From assembly GCA_900129595.1 (NCBI GenBank), contig FQWG01000016.1, positions 60,236 to 124,235 of the forward strand: DNA of 64,000 bases, written 5' to 3'. Made by a program: the position numbers and the translations under genes. Positions 1 through 7,961 of the stretch are shown piece by piece (the stretch's first letter is position 1; each line of letters begins with the position of its first letter). The notes under the pieces are model-generated. The model worked only from the letters and a program-made list of their open reading frames with translations. It ran no database searches and was not told the DNA's origin. The stretch comes from Flavobacterium frigidimaris (lineage in GTDB: Bacteria; Bacteroidota; Bacteroidia; Flavobacteriales; Flavobacteriaceae).

Positions 1-168
1 GTGAAACATTTCCTGAATACGAAACCAGCTGATGATTTCTGCTTTTACGAAGACAATTCCAAAAAAGATTCCAACGATAAGATATTTTAAGTTTGAAAAT
101 CCGGAATCTTTCAATTGGCTTCCATTGATTCCTTCAGTGTCTGTATTTTTATTTTCTAAAGTATTCAT
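1..168 (-). CDS. YeeE/YedE-family membrane protein, N-terminal part (cut by window edge)
   Basis: The first 56 codons of a reverse-strand gene are visible; the rest lies left of the window. The product starts MNTLENKN, has a short polar lead of about 26 residues and then a hydrophobic segment (LKYLIVGIFFGIVFVKAEII) followed by SWFRIQEMFH. That pattern is typical of the second half-size YeeE/YedE (DUF6691) protein that follows the first in Bacteroidetes sulfur operons. It begins 10 bases after the stop of the YeeE/YedE gene upstream, so the two are probably co-transcribed with the MBL-rhodanese gene. The family imports thiosulfate or sulfur-containing ions in characterised members; the substrate here is inferred. 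Identity is supported mainly by context because only the N-terminus is present. Confidence 0.75.
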   Translation of the reverse strand, partial: MNTLENKNTDTEGINGSQLKDSGFSNLKYLIVGIFFGIVFVKAEIISWFRIQEMFH

Positions 169-178
169 TTTTGACATT

Positions 179-748
179 TTAAAGTGAAAGAATATATGGT
201 AAAATCAAAAGAGACATTATAAAACCGCCAATCATAAAACAGATTGTAGCTACCAATGAAGGCCACTGCAAATTTGAAATTCCCATAATGGCATGTCCGC
301 TTGTGCATCCTCCGGCATAGCGTGTCCCAAAACCTACTAAAAATCCTCCAACAACAATCATGATAAATCCGCGGAGCGTCAATAAACTTTCCCATGAGAA
401 AAGCTGGGCCGGAACCAAACCTGAATGATCTGTGATGCCGTAACCTGCCAATTGTTGTGAGAGTTCAGGATTTATTTCGACCGGATTTGGATTGGCCAGG
501 AAATACGCTGAGATAACTCCGCCAAGGAAAATTCCGAAAACAAAAAATAAATTCCAGCTTTCTTTTTTCCAGTCGTATTTAAAAAACGAGATATTTGCCG
601 GAATACAAGCCGCACAAATATGACGAAGCGAAGAACTAATCCCGAAAGATTTGTTTCCGATAATCAACAAAATTGGTACAGTCAATCCAATTAACGGACC
701 TGCAACGTACCAAGGCCAAGGTTCTCTCAATATTTCTAATAAATTCAT
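179..748 (-). CDS. YeeE/YedE family sulfur transporter half, 189 aa
   Basis: An integral membrane protein with about five hydrophobic segments. The C-terminal half carries the family signature GTRYAGGCTSGHAIMGIS (about residues 141-158), where the Cys in GGCTSGH is the conserved cysteine thought to relay thiosulfate or sulfur species through the membrane in TsuA-type transporters. A second Cys pair lies near residues 45-48 (ICAACIP). The length fits the half-size members that work as pairs, and the partner gene follows 10 bases downstream. Upstream, separated by an inverted repeat at 756-881, is the MBL-rhodanese gene on the same strand. Role in uptake of reduced sulfur is known for relatives and inferred here from the motif and neighbours. 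Confidence 0.88.
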   Translation of the reverse strand: MNLLEILREPWPWYVAGPLIGLTVPILLIIGNKSFGISSSLRHICAACIPANISFFKYDWKKESWNLFFVFGIFLGGVISAYFLANPNPVEINPELSQQLAGYGITDHSGLVPAQLFSWESLLTLRGFIMIVVGGFLVGFGTRYAGGCTSGHAIMGISNLQWPSLVATICFMIGGFIMSLLILPYILSL

Positions 749-755
749 TTTTTTT

Positions 756-881
756 AGGTTCTAAGGTGCTAAGATACTAAGTTACTAAGGTAAAATTTTT
801 GTAGATTATTTTTTAAGGTTGTGAGTTGCTAAGATAAGGTCAAAAATCTTAGAACCTTAGTATCTTAGCAACTTAGAACCT
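756..881. repeat. Intergenic inverted repeat (AGGTTCTAAG family)
   Basis: Two 31-base arms at 756-786 and 851-881 are reverse complements with about three mismatches; each arm repeats the unit CTAAG several times (AGGTTCTAAGGTGCTAAGAT). The element fills the gap between the MBL-rhodanese stop codon and the next gene of the same operon, so it would lie inside the mRNA as a long hairpin. It could stabilise an mRNA end or partly separate the two genes. Confidence 0.75.
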
Positions 882-2297
882 TTATTTTAAAACCTTGCTT
901 TGGCAAACAAAATCTGATTTCGGGATATTTGTTTTTGCAATCGCTCCAAAACCACCTTCGATTTCGGTGAAGTTTCTAAAACCGCGAGCCTGCAAAATCG
1001 AAGCCGCGATCATACTTCTGTATCCACCGGCACAATGCAAATAAAAATGCTCATTTGGGTCAATATCTTTTACCCAGTCATTGATAAAAGCCAAGGGTTT
1101 GTTGTACGCATCATCAATATGTTCTGCACTGTATTCGGTTTCTTTACGAATATCGATTACTTTATCTTGCTCAATCTTAAACTGACCGGCAAATTGTTCT
1201 GCTGAAATTCGGTTTACGGTATCAACCTCAAATCCCGCTTTTTCCCAGGCTTCAAAGCTACCATCCAGATGCCCGATAATCGAGTCGAAACCTACACGGC
1301 TTAAACGAGTTACCGTTTCTTCTTCAAGACCCTTTTCAGTTACTAATATAATAGGTTGTTTTACATCGGCCACTAAAGTACCTACCCACGGCGCAAAATC
1401 ACCGTTGATTCCTATATTAATAGATTGAGGGATATAACCTTTGTAGAAATCAGCACTTTTTCTGGTGTCTAGAATCAATGCTCCGGTTTCTTCGGCAACA
1501 GCCTCGAATTCTTTTACGTCAATTGCTTTCATTCCGTTATGCAAAACCGATTCAAAGCTTTCGTAACCCCCTTTGTTCATGGCTACATTCATGCTAAAAT
1601 AGGCAGGAGGAGGTAATAACCCGTCCGTAACTTCGGTAATAAATTCAGCTTCCGTCATATTGGCGCGCAGCGCATAATTGGTAGCTTTTTGATTCCCAAT
1701 TGTTGAAACCGTTTCTTTACTCATATTTTTCCCGCAGGCGCTTCCGGCTCCATGTGCAGGATAAACAATTACGTCATCGGCAAGGGTCATGATTTTATCT
1801 CTTAAAGAATGGTATAAAATCCCCGCCAATTGATCTTGTGTCATTCCGGCCGCTTTTTGAGCTAAATCCGGACGGCCAACATCGCCAATAAATAAAGTAT
1901 CTCCGGAGAAAATAGCATGATCCTTTCCGTTTTCGTCGATCAATAAATACGTTGTGCTCTCCATGGTATGTCCCGGAGTGTGCAAGGCTTTAATCGTGAT
2001 TTTTCCAACTCTAAATTCCTGTCCGTCTTTGGCAGAAATACAATCGAATTCGCAAGCCGCATTGGGTCCGTAAACGATTGGTGCCTGAGTTTCTTTACTT
2101 AAATCGACATGGCCTGAAACAAAATCAGCGTGAAAATGCGTTTCAAAAATGTATTTCAGCTTAACTTCATCACGTTTTAAACGATCCAGATATGGTTGAA
2201 TTTCTCTTAACGGATCAATAATCGCAGCTTCGCCATTCGAAGTAATATAATAAGCACCTTGTGCAAGGCATCCGGTGTAAATTTGTTCTATTTTCAT
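882..2297 (-). CDS. MBL-fold hydrolase with two rhodanese domains (persulfide dioxygenase-like)
   Basis: A 471-residue cytoplasmic protein. The N-terminal metallo-beta-lactamase domain (about 1-230) has the metal motif THFHADFVSGH at 53-63 (H54, H56, D58, H63) and HTPGH further on, matching ETHE1-like persulfide dioxygenases. Two rhodanese domains follow: the first (about 260-360) lacks a catalytic Cys, and the second (about 375-470) has HCAGGYRS with active Cys at about 422. The start at MKIEQ is chosen because it sits where the family begins; an in-frame ATG ten codons upstream adds an unlikely extension. It is first in an operon with the two YeeE/YedE genes, so the inferred task is oxidising or transferring imported persulfide sulfur. 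A Crp-like site and a TACCTTTG -7 box precede it. Confidence 0.93.
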   Translation of the reverse strand: MKIEQIYTGCLAQGAYYITSNGEAAIIDPLREIQPYLDRLKRDEVKLKYIFETHFHADFVSGHVDLSKETQAPIVYGPNAACEFDCISAKDGQEFRVGKITIKALHTPGHTMESTTYLLIDENGKDHAIFSGDTLFIGDVGRPDLAQKAAGMTQDQLAGILYHSLRDKIMTLADDVIVYPAHGAGSACGKNMSKETVSTIGNQKATNYALRANMTEAEFITEVTDGLLPPPAYFSMNVAMNKGGYESFESVLHNGMKAIDVKEFEAVAEETGALILDTRKSADFYKGYIPQSINIGINGDFAPWVGTLVADVKQPIILVTEKGLEEETVTRLSRVGFDSIIGHLDGSFEAWEKAGFEVDTVNRISAEQFAGQFKIEQDKVIDIRKETEYSAEHIDDAYNKPLAFINDWVKDIDPNEHFYLHCAGGYRSMIAASILQARGFRNFTEIEGGFGAIAKTNIPKSDFVCQSKVLK

Positions 2298-2324
2298 GAT
2301 ATATATTCTAAAAATAAGGGAATA

Positions 2325-2332
2325 CAAAGGTA
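2325..2332 (-). promoter_or_regulatory. -7 promoter box for the MBL-rhodanese operon
   Basis: The reverse strand reads TACCTTTG, an exact match to the Bacteroidetes -7 consensus TAnnTTTG, 28 bases upstream of the chosen start codon. It lies 33 bp (centre to centre) from a Crp-like dyad, the same spacing as at the TauE/SafE promoter. Confidence 0.7.
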
Positions 2333-2354
2333 ACCTACTTTTTACTTAAAATGG

Positions 2355-2368
2355 GTGACTTATGTTAC
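2355..2368. promoter_or_regulatory. Putative Crp/Fnr-family binding site upstream of the sulfur operon
   Basis: GTGACTTATGTTAC is a near-palindrome (GTRAC-N4-GTTAC). It is centred 33 bp upstream of the centre of the -7 box, which places it about 40 bp before the likely transcription start, the class II activator position. A related 14-mer occurs at 10219-10232 at the same spacing. The Crp/Fnr gene at 10480-11121 is the obvious candidate regulator; that assignment is inferred. Confidence 0.55.
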
Positions 2369-2483
2369 ACAAATTTGATTTTTATGTAAAAAAGCGTTGG
2401 ATAGTTTTACCATATAAAGCCCATAGGAAATTCAAAAACACGCATATAAAATGATTTAAGATTGCAACAGAATTGACGGGTTT

Positions 2484-2629
2484 CATCCTATAAGTGATAT
2501 AAGAAAATTTAAGGATTCATGTAATATACCTCAAGCTAAAATGAAATTATATAGTTTAAGAAATTTGATGGTGTTGTTCTGTTTTAATAGGCTCAAAACT
2601 AAAATGAACTTATATTACTTATATGGTAA
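2484..2629. repeat. Intergenic inverted repeat (ATAAGTNATATAAG family), copy 1
   Basis: Left arm CCTATAAGTGATATAAG around 2487-2503 pairs with CTTATATTACTTATATGG around 2609-2626. With the promoter region it fills the 377-base gap between the divergent MBL-rhodanese and HD genes. A second member lies at 3602-3745, so the HD gene is bracketed by the family. No coding potential was seen inside. Confidence 0.6.
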
Positions 2630-2674
2630 AAAAAATAATCTACGTAATTTTACAACTTTACAAAAATCATTGAC

Positions 2675-3268
2675 ATGAACACACAAGATTTATTGAATCA
2701 GATTGCTTTTATAAAAGAGATTGATAAAGTAAAATACATTCAGCGCAAAACAAAACTGTTTAATAGCGACCGAAATGAAAATGATGCGGAACACAGCTGG
2801 CATTTGGCTTTAATGGCAATTGTTCTGGCAGAACATTCAAATGAACCAATTAATGTTCTAAAAGTGGTAAAAATGGTTTTGATACATGATATTGTCGAAA
2901 TCGATGCGGGAGATGTTTTTATTTATGATACACAAAAAAGTCATGATAATACAGATGAGGAACGATTGGCTGCAAATCGTATTTTTGGATTGCTTCCTGA
3001 AAAACAGGCGGCTGAAATGATTGCCATTTGGGAAGAATTTGAAGCAGGTGAAACCAACGAAGCAAAATTTGCAAAATCAATGGACAGATTAGAACCTTTA
3101 TTACAAAATACCTCTAATAACGGTGGAACCTGGAAAGAGTTTGGAGTAAGCTATAGTAAGGTTTATGAAAAAAAGAGCGTTATAAAAGAAGGTTCAAAAA
3201 CAATATGGAATTATGCTGAAGGATTAATAAACGAAAGTGTAGAAAAAGGAATTTTGAAAGAAGAGTAA
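2675..3268 (+). CDS. HD-domain phosphohydrolase (YfbR-like), 197 aa
   Basis: A soluble HD-superfamily protein. Metal ligands are visible as AEHSWHL (H40, H43) and HDIVEIDAGD (H71, D72), the pattern of YfbR/HDDC2-type 5'-deoxynucleotidases and related hydrolases that act on nucleoside monophosphates. The length is normal for the family. The start follows directly after an AT-rich promoter region containing GTAATTTTAC. The gene is monocistronic, with a 140-bp palindromic element just after its stop. An apparent second copy of its last 27 codons lies 215 bases downstream of the stop. The substrate cannot be fixed from sequence. Confidence 0.88.
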   Translation: MNTQDLLNQIAFIKEIDKVKYIQRKTKLFNSDRNENDAEHSWHLALMAIVLAEHSNEPINVLKVVKMVLIHDIVEIDAGDVFIYDTQKSHDNTDEERLAANRIFGLLPEKQAAEMIAIWEEFEAGETNEAKFAKSMDRLEPLLQNTSNNGGTWKEFGVSYSKVYEKKSVIKEGSKTIWNYAEGLINESVEKGILKEE

Positions 3269-3280
3269 GATGTCATTTTT

Positions 3281-3423
3281 TTTAACACATAGAAACATAG
3301 TTTGATTTGTCTTCAAAAGGTGTTTCACTTGGCATCAATTCACATAGCTATGTGTGAAGAAATGTATTTCTTTTTTGTATTCTTTTTTTATAGGATTAAA
3401 AATCTATGTTTCTATGTGTTTAA
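3281..3423 (+). repeat. 140-bp palindromic element, copy A
   Basis: The ends are TTTAACACATAGAAACATAG and its near-perfect reverse complement at 3403-3423. Inside are GGTGTTTCACTT, the palindrome CACATAGCTATGTG and a hairpin AGAAATGTATTTCT. The same layout recurs at 18085, 31563 and 63275 (inverted). It starts 12 bases after the HD gene stop. No ORF is present, so it is a non-autonomous mobile element or a structured intergenic repeat. Confidence 0.85.
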
Positions 3424-3482
3424 TATTTTTAAGGATTTACAATGTTAGTAATTCTCGTGTTTTTATTATTAAGTGTTTTTAA

Positions 3483-3563
3483 GAAGGTTCAAAAACAATA
3501 TGGAATTACGCCGAAGGATTAATAAACTATAGTGTAGTAAAAGGCATTTTGAAGAAAGACTAA
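3483..3563 (+). pseudogene. Remnant of a second HD-domain gene (3' end only)
   Basis: These 27 codons read EGSKTIWNYAEGLINYSVVK and so on to a stop, closely matching the last 27 codons of the HD gene at 2675-3268. Differences include silent changes (TAT/TAC, GCT/GCC) and a few substitutions, and the frame is open to a stop codon. Nothing upstream continues the protein; the 140-bp element lies in between. It is best read as the tail of a former tandem paralogue, lost by deletion or element insertion. Confidence 0.75.
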
Positions 3564-3601
3564 ATTTTTAAACCTATAGATTTCTAAACAAATGTCAATT
3601 T

Positions 3602-3745
3602 TAACCTATAAGTAATACAGGTATATTTTAGGTTTTGCGAATTTTATATTTATATTAAATCTATAAAATGAATTTTTTTATTGCAGTATGTTTAACCTTT
3701 TCTAATTAAGGCTACGCTTATTTTTCTTATATAACTTATATGGTT
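3602..3745. repeat. Intergenic inverted repeat (ATAAGTNATATAAG family), copy 2
   Basis: AACCTATAAGTAATACAGG near 3603 faces CTTATATAACTTATATGGTT at 3726-3745. It is the same family as 2484-2629. It occupies most of the remaining gap before the cydA promoter. Confidence 0.5.
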
Positions 3746-3795
3746 TAAAAAAGGAAAAACTTTTTTTAAAGGCAGGGAATTCAGGTTTTAATGGG

Positions 3796-3803
3796 TAAAT
3801 TTG
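3796..3803 (+). promoter_or_regulatory. -7 promoter box for cydAB
   Basis: TAAATTTG matches the Bacteroidetes TAnnTTTG box exactly, about 28 bases before the cydA start codon. No clear regulator dyad was found around it. Confidence 0.6.
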
Positions 3804-3830
3804 AGGAGACTTCATAAATAAAATACCACT

Positions 3831-5177
3831 ATGGAAGAAATGCTTTTTTATGACCGAATGCAATTCGCCTTCACCATTACTTTTCACTATCTTTTTCCGC
3901 AACTTACAATGGGGCTTTCGCTGATCATTGTTTATTTTAAATGGAAATATCTTAAAACTAAAGACGATCAATACAATCACGCTACGCATTTCTGGATGAA
4001 AATCTTCGCTCTTAATTTTGCGATGGGCGTTGTAACCGGAATCCCAATGGAATTTCAGTTTGGAACCAACTGGGCAAAATTCTCTGAATTAACCGGTGGA
4101 ATTATCGGTCAGACTTTAGCCATGGAAGGAATGTTTTCATTTTTCTTAGAATCTTCTTTTCTCGGAATCTTTTTATTTGGAGAGAAAATAATTGGACATA
4201 AATGGCATTTTGTAACCGGATTATTAATTATGATTGGTTCCTGGGCAAGTGGATACCTTATTATAGCGACACATTCGTGGATGCAAAATCCTGTAGGTTA
4301 TGAAATTCTGGAAAACGGTAGATTTGTTCTGACCAATTTCAAAGCTTTATTCCTGAATCCGTGGTTGTGGCCTTCTTATTTGCACAATCAGGCAGCATCT
4401 CTAGTGACAAGTTCGTTTGTTGTGGCCGGAATTGGTGCTTTTTATATCTTAAGTAAAAAGAATGTTGCTTTCGGCAGAATGTTCGTGAAAACCGGTGTCA
4501 TCTTCGGATTGATTTCGAGTATTATCGTAGCAGTTCCAACAGGAGATTTACTGGCTAAAAACGTAGTAAAATACCAACCGGTAACTTTTGCTGCAATGGA
4601 AGGGATTTTTCATACCGAAAAGAAAGGTTCTGAAATTGTTTTAATCGGTCAGCCCGATGTAAAAGACAAAAAACTGGACAATAAAATTGCCGTTCCCAAT
4701 ATCCTGAGTTTCCTGACTTACGGAAGCTGGCATGAGGAAATAAAAGGTCTGGATCAGTTCGAAGAAGACCTTCATCCAACTAATATTTCCGGTTTGTATT
4801 ATGCTTATCATATTATGGTAGGACTCGGAACCATATTTATAGGTTTAATGACTTTGGCACTCGTACAGCTTTTTAGAAAGAAATTATTCGAAACCAAATG
4901 GATTTTATGGTCGCTCATGTTTATGATGCCATTTCCGTACATCGCCAATACCACAGGCTGGTACACGGCCGAATTAGGAAGACAGCCGTGGCTGGTTTAT
5001 AATTTGTTACGAACTTCTGCAGGAGCTTCGCCAACTGTTTCGTCCGGAAATACCTTGTTTACTTTATTAGGTTTTATAGGATTGTATCTTTTACTTGGAA
5101 TGTTGTTTTTGCTTTTGATTGGAAAAATCATCAATAAAGGACCTCATAATGTTGAACTGAATTCAGAAAAAATATAA
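3831..5177 (+). CDS. cydA: Cytochrome bd ubiquinol oxidase subunit I
   Basis: The 448-residue heme-bearing subunit of the high-affinity terminal oxidase that reduces O2 to water with quinol electrons. It begins FYDRMQFAFTITFHYLFPQL, which includes the conserved haem-ligand His of the first helix, and has about nine membrane helices. Further signatures are GTNWAKFSELTGGIIGQ and the GWYTAELGRQPW block near residues 380-392, which is invariant in CydA. The quinol loop is short, as in Bacteroidetes forms. cydB follows 2 bases after the stop, so the pair is co-translated. Function in microaerobic respiration is established for the family. Confidence 0.97.
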   Translation: MEEMLFYDRMQFAFTITFHYLFPQLTMGLSLIIVYFKWKYLKTKDDQYNHATHFWMKIFALNFAMGVVTGIPMEFQFGTNWAKFSELTGGIIGQTLAMEGMFSFFLESSFLGIFLFGEKIIGHKWHFVTGLLIMIGSWASGYLIIATHSWMQNPVGYEILENGRFVLTNFKALFLNPWLWPSYLHNQAASLVTSSFVVAGIGAFYILSKKNVAFGRMFVKTGVIFGLISSIIVAVPTGDLLAKNVVKYQPVTFAAMEGIFHTEKKGSEIVLIGQPDVKDKKLDNKIAVPNILSFLTYGSWHEEIKGLDQFEEDLHPTNISGLYYAYHIMVGLGTIFIGLMTLALVQLFRKKLFETKWILWSLMFMMPFPYIANTTGWYTAELGRQPWLVYNLLRTSAGASPTVSSGNTLFTLLGFIGLYLLLGMLFLLLIGKIINKGPHNVELNSEKI

Positions 5178-5179
5178 TT

Positions 5180-6256
5180 ATGGAATTTTTTTGGTACGTA
5201 GTTTTAATGGGAATTCTGGCCGTTTATATTGTCTTAGACGGTTACGATTTTGGTGCAGGAATTATTCACTTATTTTTTGCCAAGACAGAGAAAGATAAAA
5301 AAGCAATTACAAGCGCTATTGGTCCGTTTTGGGATGCCAATGAAGTTTGGATCATTGCTGCGGGAGGTGTTTTGTTTTTTGCTTTCCCTACTTTATACGC
5401 TTCATCTTTTAGCGGATTTTATTTGCCGTTAATCATGATTTTATGGTTGTTGATTTTCCGTGCAATCGGTTTAGAAATGAGAGGACAAGTGCATCACCCC
5501 ATGTGGGAAGCCATTTGGGATAAAGCTTTTGGAATCGCGAGTTTACTTTTGGCTTTATTTTTTGGGATTGCTTTGGGGAATATTGTTCGTGGTGTAAATC
5601 TGGGAATGGTAACCAACGGCGTTTCGACACAGGAAGCACATTTTTTCTTTTTGCCTTTGTGGAATCCAACTTTTAGTCCGCAAGCAAATGAATTGGGAAT
5701 TATCGATTGGTTCACGTTATTTTTAGGAATTGTGAGTGTTGTTGCCCTGACCATTCATGGTGCCAACTGGGTTATTTATAAAACGAATTCATCTTTGAAT
5801 CCGAAACTGAAAAATGTAGTTTTTAAACTTAATATTGTTTTACTGGTTCTGGTTTGTATTTCGTTGCAGATCTGGCATTTTATTGAGCCAAAACCGTTTC
5901 ATAATTTCGTCGAGAATCCAATTCTTTGGTTTTTCCCGCTAATGACTTTTGTTGGAATTTTAGGTTTGTTTAAAGTTCGTTCCTGGCAAAAAGACGGAAT
6001 GGGATTTTTGTTTTCGACTTTGTTTCTGGTGGGAGGTTTTGCCTCAACAGCCGTTTCGATTTTCCCGAATGTTTTGCCTTCAACTAATAATGTAAATCCG
6101 TCTTTAACCATTTACAATACTGCCGCAGGAGCATACGGATTGAATGCCGGAATGAGCTGGTTTTTTATTGCTTTGTTTCTGGTGATTATTTATTTTATTA
6201 TTCAGTATAGGGTTTTTAGTGGAAAGATGGATGATGTGGGGTATGGGGAACATTAA
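5180..6256 (+). CDS. cydB: Cytochrome bd ubiquinol oxidase subunit II
   Basis: A 358-residue membrane protein, partner of CydA. It starts MEFFWYVVLMGILAVYIVLDGYDFGAGI, the strongly conserved CydB opening, and continues with IGPFWDANEVWIIAAGG and FRAIGLEMRG, both family hallmarks. About eight transmembrane segments are visible. It follows cydA with a 2-base gap and is followed by a terminator-like hairpin at 6331-6361. No small CydX-type ORF was recognised after it. Confidence 0.97.
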   Translation: MEFFWYVVLMGILAVYIVLDGYDFGAGIIHLFFAKTEKDKKAITSAIGPFWDANEVWIIAAGGVLFFAFPTLYASSFSGFYLPLIMILWLLIFRAIGLEMRGQVHHPMWEAIWDKAFGIASLLLALFFGIALGNIVRGVNLGMVTNGVSTQEAHFFFLPLWNPTFSPQANELGIIDWFTLFLGIVSVVALTIHGANWVIYKTNSSLNPKLKNVVFKLNIVLLVLVCISLQIWHFIEPKPFHNFVENPILWFFPLMTFVGILGLFKVRSWQKDGMGFLFSTLFLVGGFASTAVSIFPNVLPSTNNVNPSLTIYNTAAGAYGLNAGMSWFFIALFLVIIYFIIQYRVFSGKMDDVGYGEH

Positions 6257-6330
6257 GTTTTTTTGCCACAATCCGAGCCTGGCCAACAGGCGAAGCAATT
6301 GCCCAAATTTTCACGAATTAATTATATCAC

Positions 6331-6361
6331 TAGCCGTTGGTTTTAACCAGCGGTTTTTTTT
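6331..6361 (+). terminator. Rho-independent-type terminator after cydAB
   Basis: GCCGTTGGTTTTAACCAGCGG forms a hairpin (one G-U wobble) followed by eight T. It lies 75 bases downstream of the cydB stop. Confidence 0.65.
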
Positions 6362-6405
6362 GTCCAAATTGTTGAGTATATTTGGCTAAAGCCAAGAAGG
6401 TTAGT

Positions 6406-6446
6406 TTCTTGACTTGCCGTGGGTTAAACCCACGGCAAGTCAAGAA
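6406..6446. repeat. Perfect 41-base palindrome
   Basis: Two 20-base arms around a single A: the left arm is TTCTTGACTTGCCGTGGGTT and the right arm its exact reverse complement. The core GCCGTGGGTT/AACCCACGGC resembles the hairpin of the preceding terminator. It lies 32 bases before the next gene, so it may act as a second terminator or a REP-like element. Confidence 0.8.
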
Positions 6447-6478
6447 TTCAATTAATATTAATCGAAAAGATTAAAAGA

Positions 6479-7264
6479 ATGTTTTTCAAAAAGAAATTAT
6501 TATCAGAAGATGAATTTGCTAAGAAATTTGCAAAAGAATTACTTAAAAAGGTGAATGGTTTAAAAATCACTTCGATAAATAATCTAGAAATAGTATCGGA
6601 GTATAAAGGAGTAAATGACTATAAACATTTTTTAGATAATTGTTACTTAGAATATGTGGGGGAAGCAAAATTAATTAATGAAATAATTGGAAGGTACATA
6701 AATGCGGCTTATGAAATTTATTTGCCAAAGGAAAATGTAAATTCTGAAAGATTTTTTCCGATTGTTAAAGATAAAAGATTTATAAAAGGACTACATGACA
6801 CGATTGTTGATTTTGAAAAAAGCCACATTTTTGAATCTTATAATGACGAGTTATTTGTTTTTTATGCAGAAGACAGAGAAAACACAATTCATTATCTTTC
6901 AAAAGATGATTTGAAGGAAATTAATTTTCCGATAGAGAATTTGCATAATAAAGCGATCCAAAATCTCTCAGATCAATTAGAGATGAATCGACATGGGGAA
7001 AATGGATATTTTATGATAACTGCTGGAGGAAATTATGAATCAAGTTTAATTTTATTAGACATTTGGTATCATGAAAATTTTGCTGTAAATGGTAATTTTG
7101 TGATTGGTATTCCTGCACGGGATATATTGTTTATTACCGGAAGTAAAGATTCAGAGAATTTGCATCGCCTTTACGACTCGGTAAAGAATATCAATGAAAC
7201 AGGAGATCATATTGTTTCAGATAAGATTTTTGAATTAAGAAATGGAAAGTTTGAAGTCTTATAA
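6479..7264 (+). CDS. DUF1444-like (YtpQ-type) protein, 261 aa
   Basis: A soluble, charged protein without signal peptide or membrane segment. The middle and C-terminal regions (YLSKDDLKEINFPIENLHNK, LDIWYHENFAVNGNFVIGIP, ARDILFITGSKD) resemble the order of conserved blocks in the DUF1444/YtpQ family, whose function is unknown. The match is by pattern memory only, so the family name is tentative. The next gene begins 11 bases after the stop, suggesting a two-gene operon. The start follows closely after the palindrome at 6406-6446. Confidence 0.65.
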   Translation: MFFKKKLLSEDEFAKKFAKELLKKVNGLKITSINNLEIVSEYKGVNDYKHFLDNCYLEYVGEAKLINEIIGRYINAAYEIYLPKENVNSERFFPIVKDKRFIKGLHDTIVDFEKSHIFESYNDELFVFYAEDRENTIHYLSKDDLKEINFPIENLHNKAIQNLSDQLEMNRHGENGYFMITAGGNYESSLILLDIWYHENFAVNGNFVIGIPARDILFITGSKDSENLHRLYDSVKNINETGDHIVSDKIFELRNGKFEVL

Positions 7265-7275
7265 ATTTAAGCAGA

Positions 7276-7683
7276 ATGAAAAGCGATAATTCAAAAAAGA
7301 ATATTACAATTGCGGCTCTTAGACGTAAAATCATGAATCCGGAAGAGTGGATATATTCAAAGGCATACTTTGTAGGTGCAAATGTAGACTTTGATCTTGA
7401 GGAAAATGAACTATCAGTTTTTGAAGTGAAAAGTGTGAATGCCACAACACTTATAACAACACGTCGCATTATTGAGAAATCTAATGACAACATTGATTCT
7501 GTGAAGTTTGAGGATGTTGATAACGTGAGATATGATAATTTTAAAGGAGATCTAAATAAACCTCAGTTATCAATATTTAGAATTATTGATTTTCATGGAA
7601 AAGAATTCAGTTTTCAAATGGAAACGGGTAAAGCTTCTATTGGGCTTATAAATGCGATAAACACTTTGTTACGATTAAAATAG
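7276..7683 (+). CDS. Hypothetical protein, 135 aa
   Basis: A soluble protein without signal peptide. Residues about 60-135 (SVNATTLITTRRIIEKSNDN, then FEDVDNVRYDNFKGD and KPQLSIFRIIDFHGKEFSFQ) have the alternating strands of a pleckstrin-homology-like bacterial domain (bPH) used in many uncharacterised cytoplasmic proteins. It is probably translated together with the upstream DUF1444-like gene, 11 bases away. No function is proposed. Confidence 0.7.
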   Translation: MKSDNSKKNITIAALRRKIMNPEEWIYSKAYFVGANVDFDLEENELSVFEVKSVNATTLITTRRIIEKSNDNIDSVKFEDVDNVRYDNFKGDLNKPQLSIFRIIDFHGKEFSFQMETGKASIGLINAINTLLRLK

Positions 7684-7961
7684 ATTTAATAATAAATTAG
7701 AGCAAATTTTTTGCAATGACTACGATAGCGCGGATGTGCAATTCGTGCACGTTTCAATAATCACATATTATTTTTCTTTTATGGCGGAAATAGTTTGCGG
7801 GAACGGATTGCAAATCTGCACTATCTTTGAGTTTTAATCTTTATCAAAATTTAAAACTTTGACAAAGATTATTTAAAGCATGTAAACCGTACCTTACAAA
7901 AAAGAACCTGTATTTTACCACATCTATATTTTCTTAAAGAATTTTTAAATATCTTTGAACT

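Noticed and set aside
165..395. 76-codon ORF overlapping the YeeE/YedE gene
   Set aside because: It lies out of frame inside a gene with a clear family signature and has no coding features of its own.
7684..7961. Regulatory RNA or gene upstream of the XRE regulator
   Set aside because: No conserved structure, ORF or repeat was recognised in this 278-base gap.
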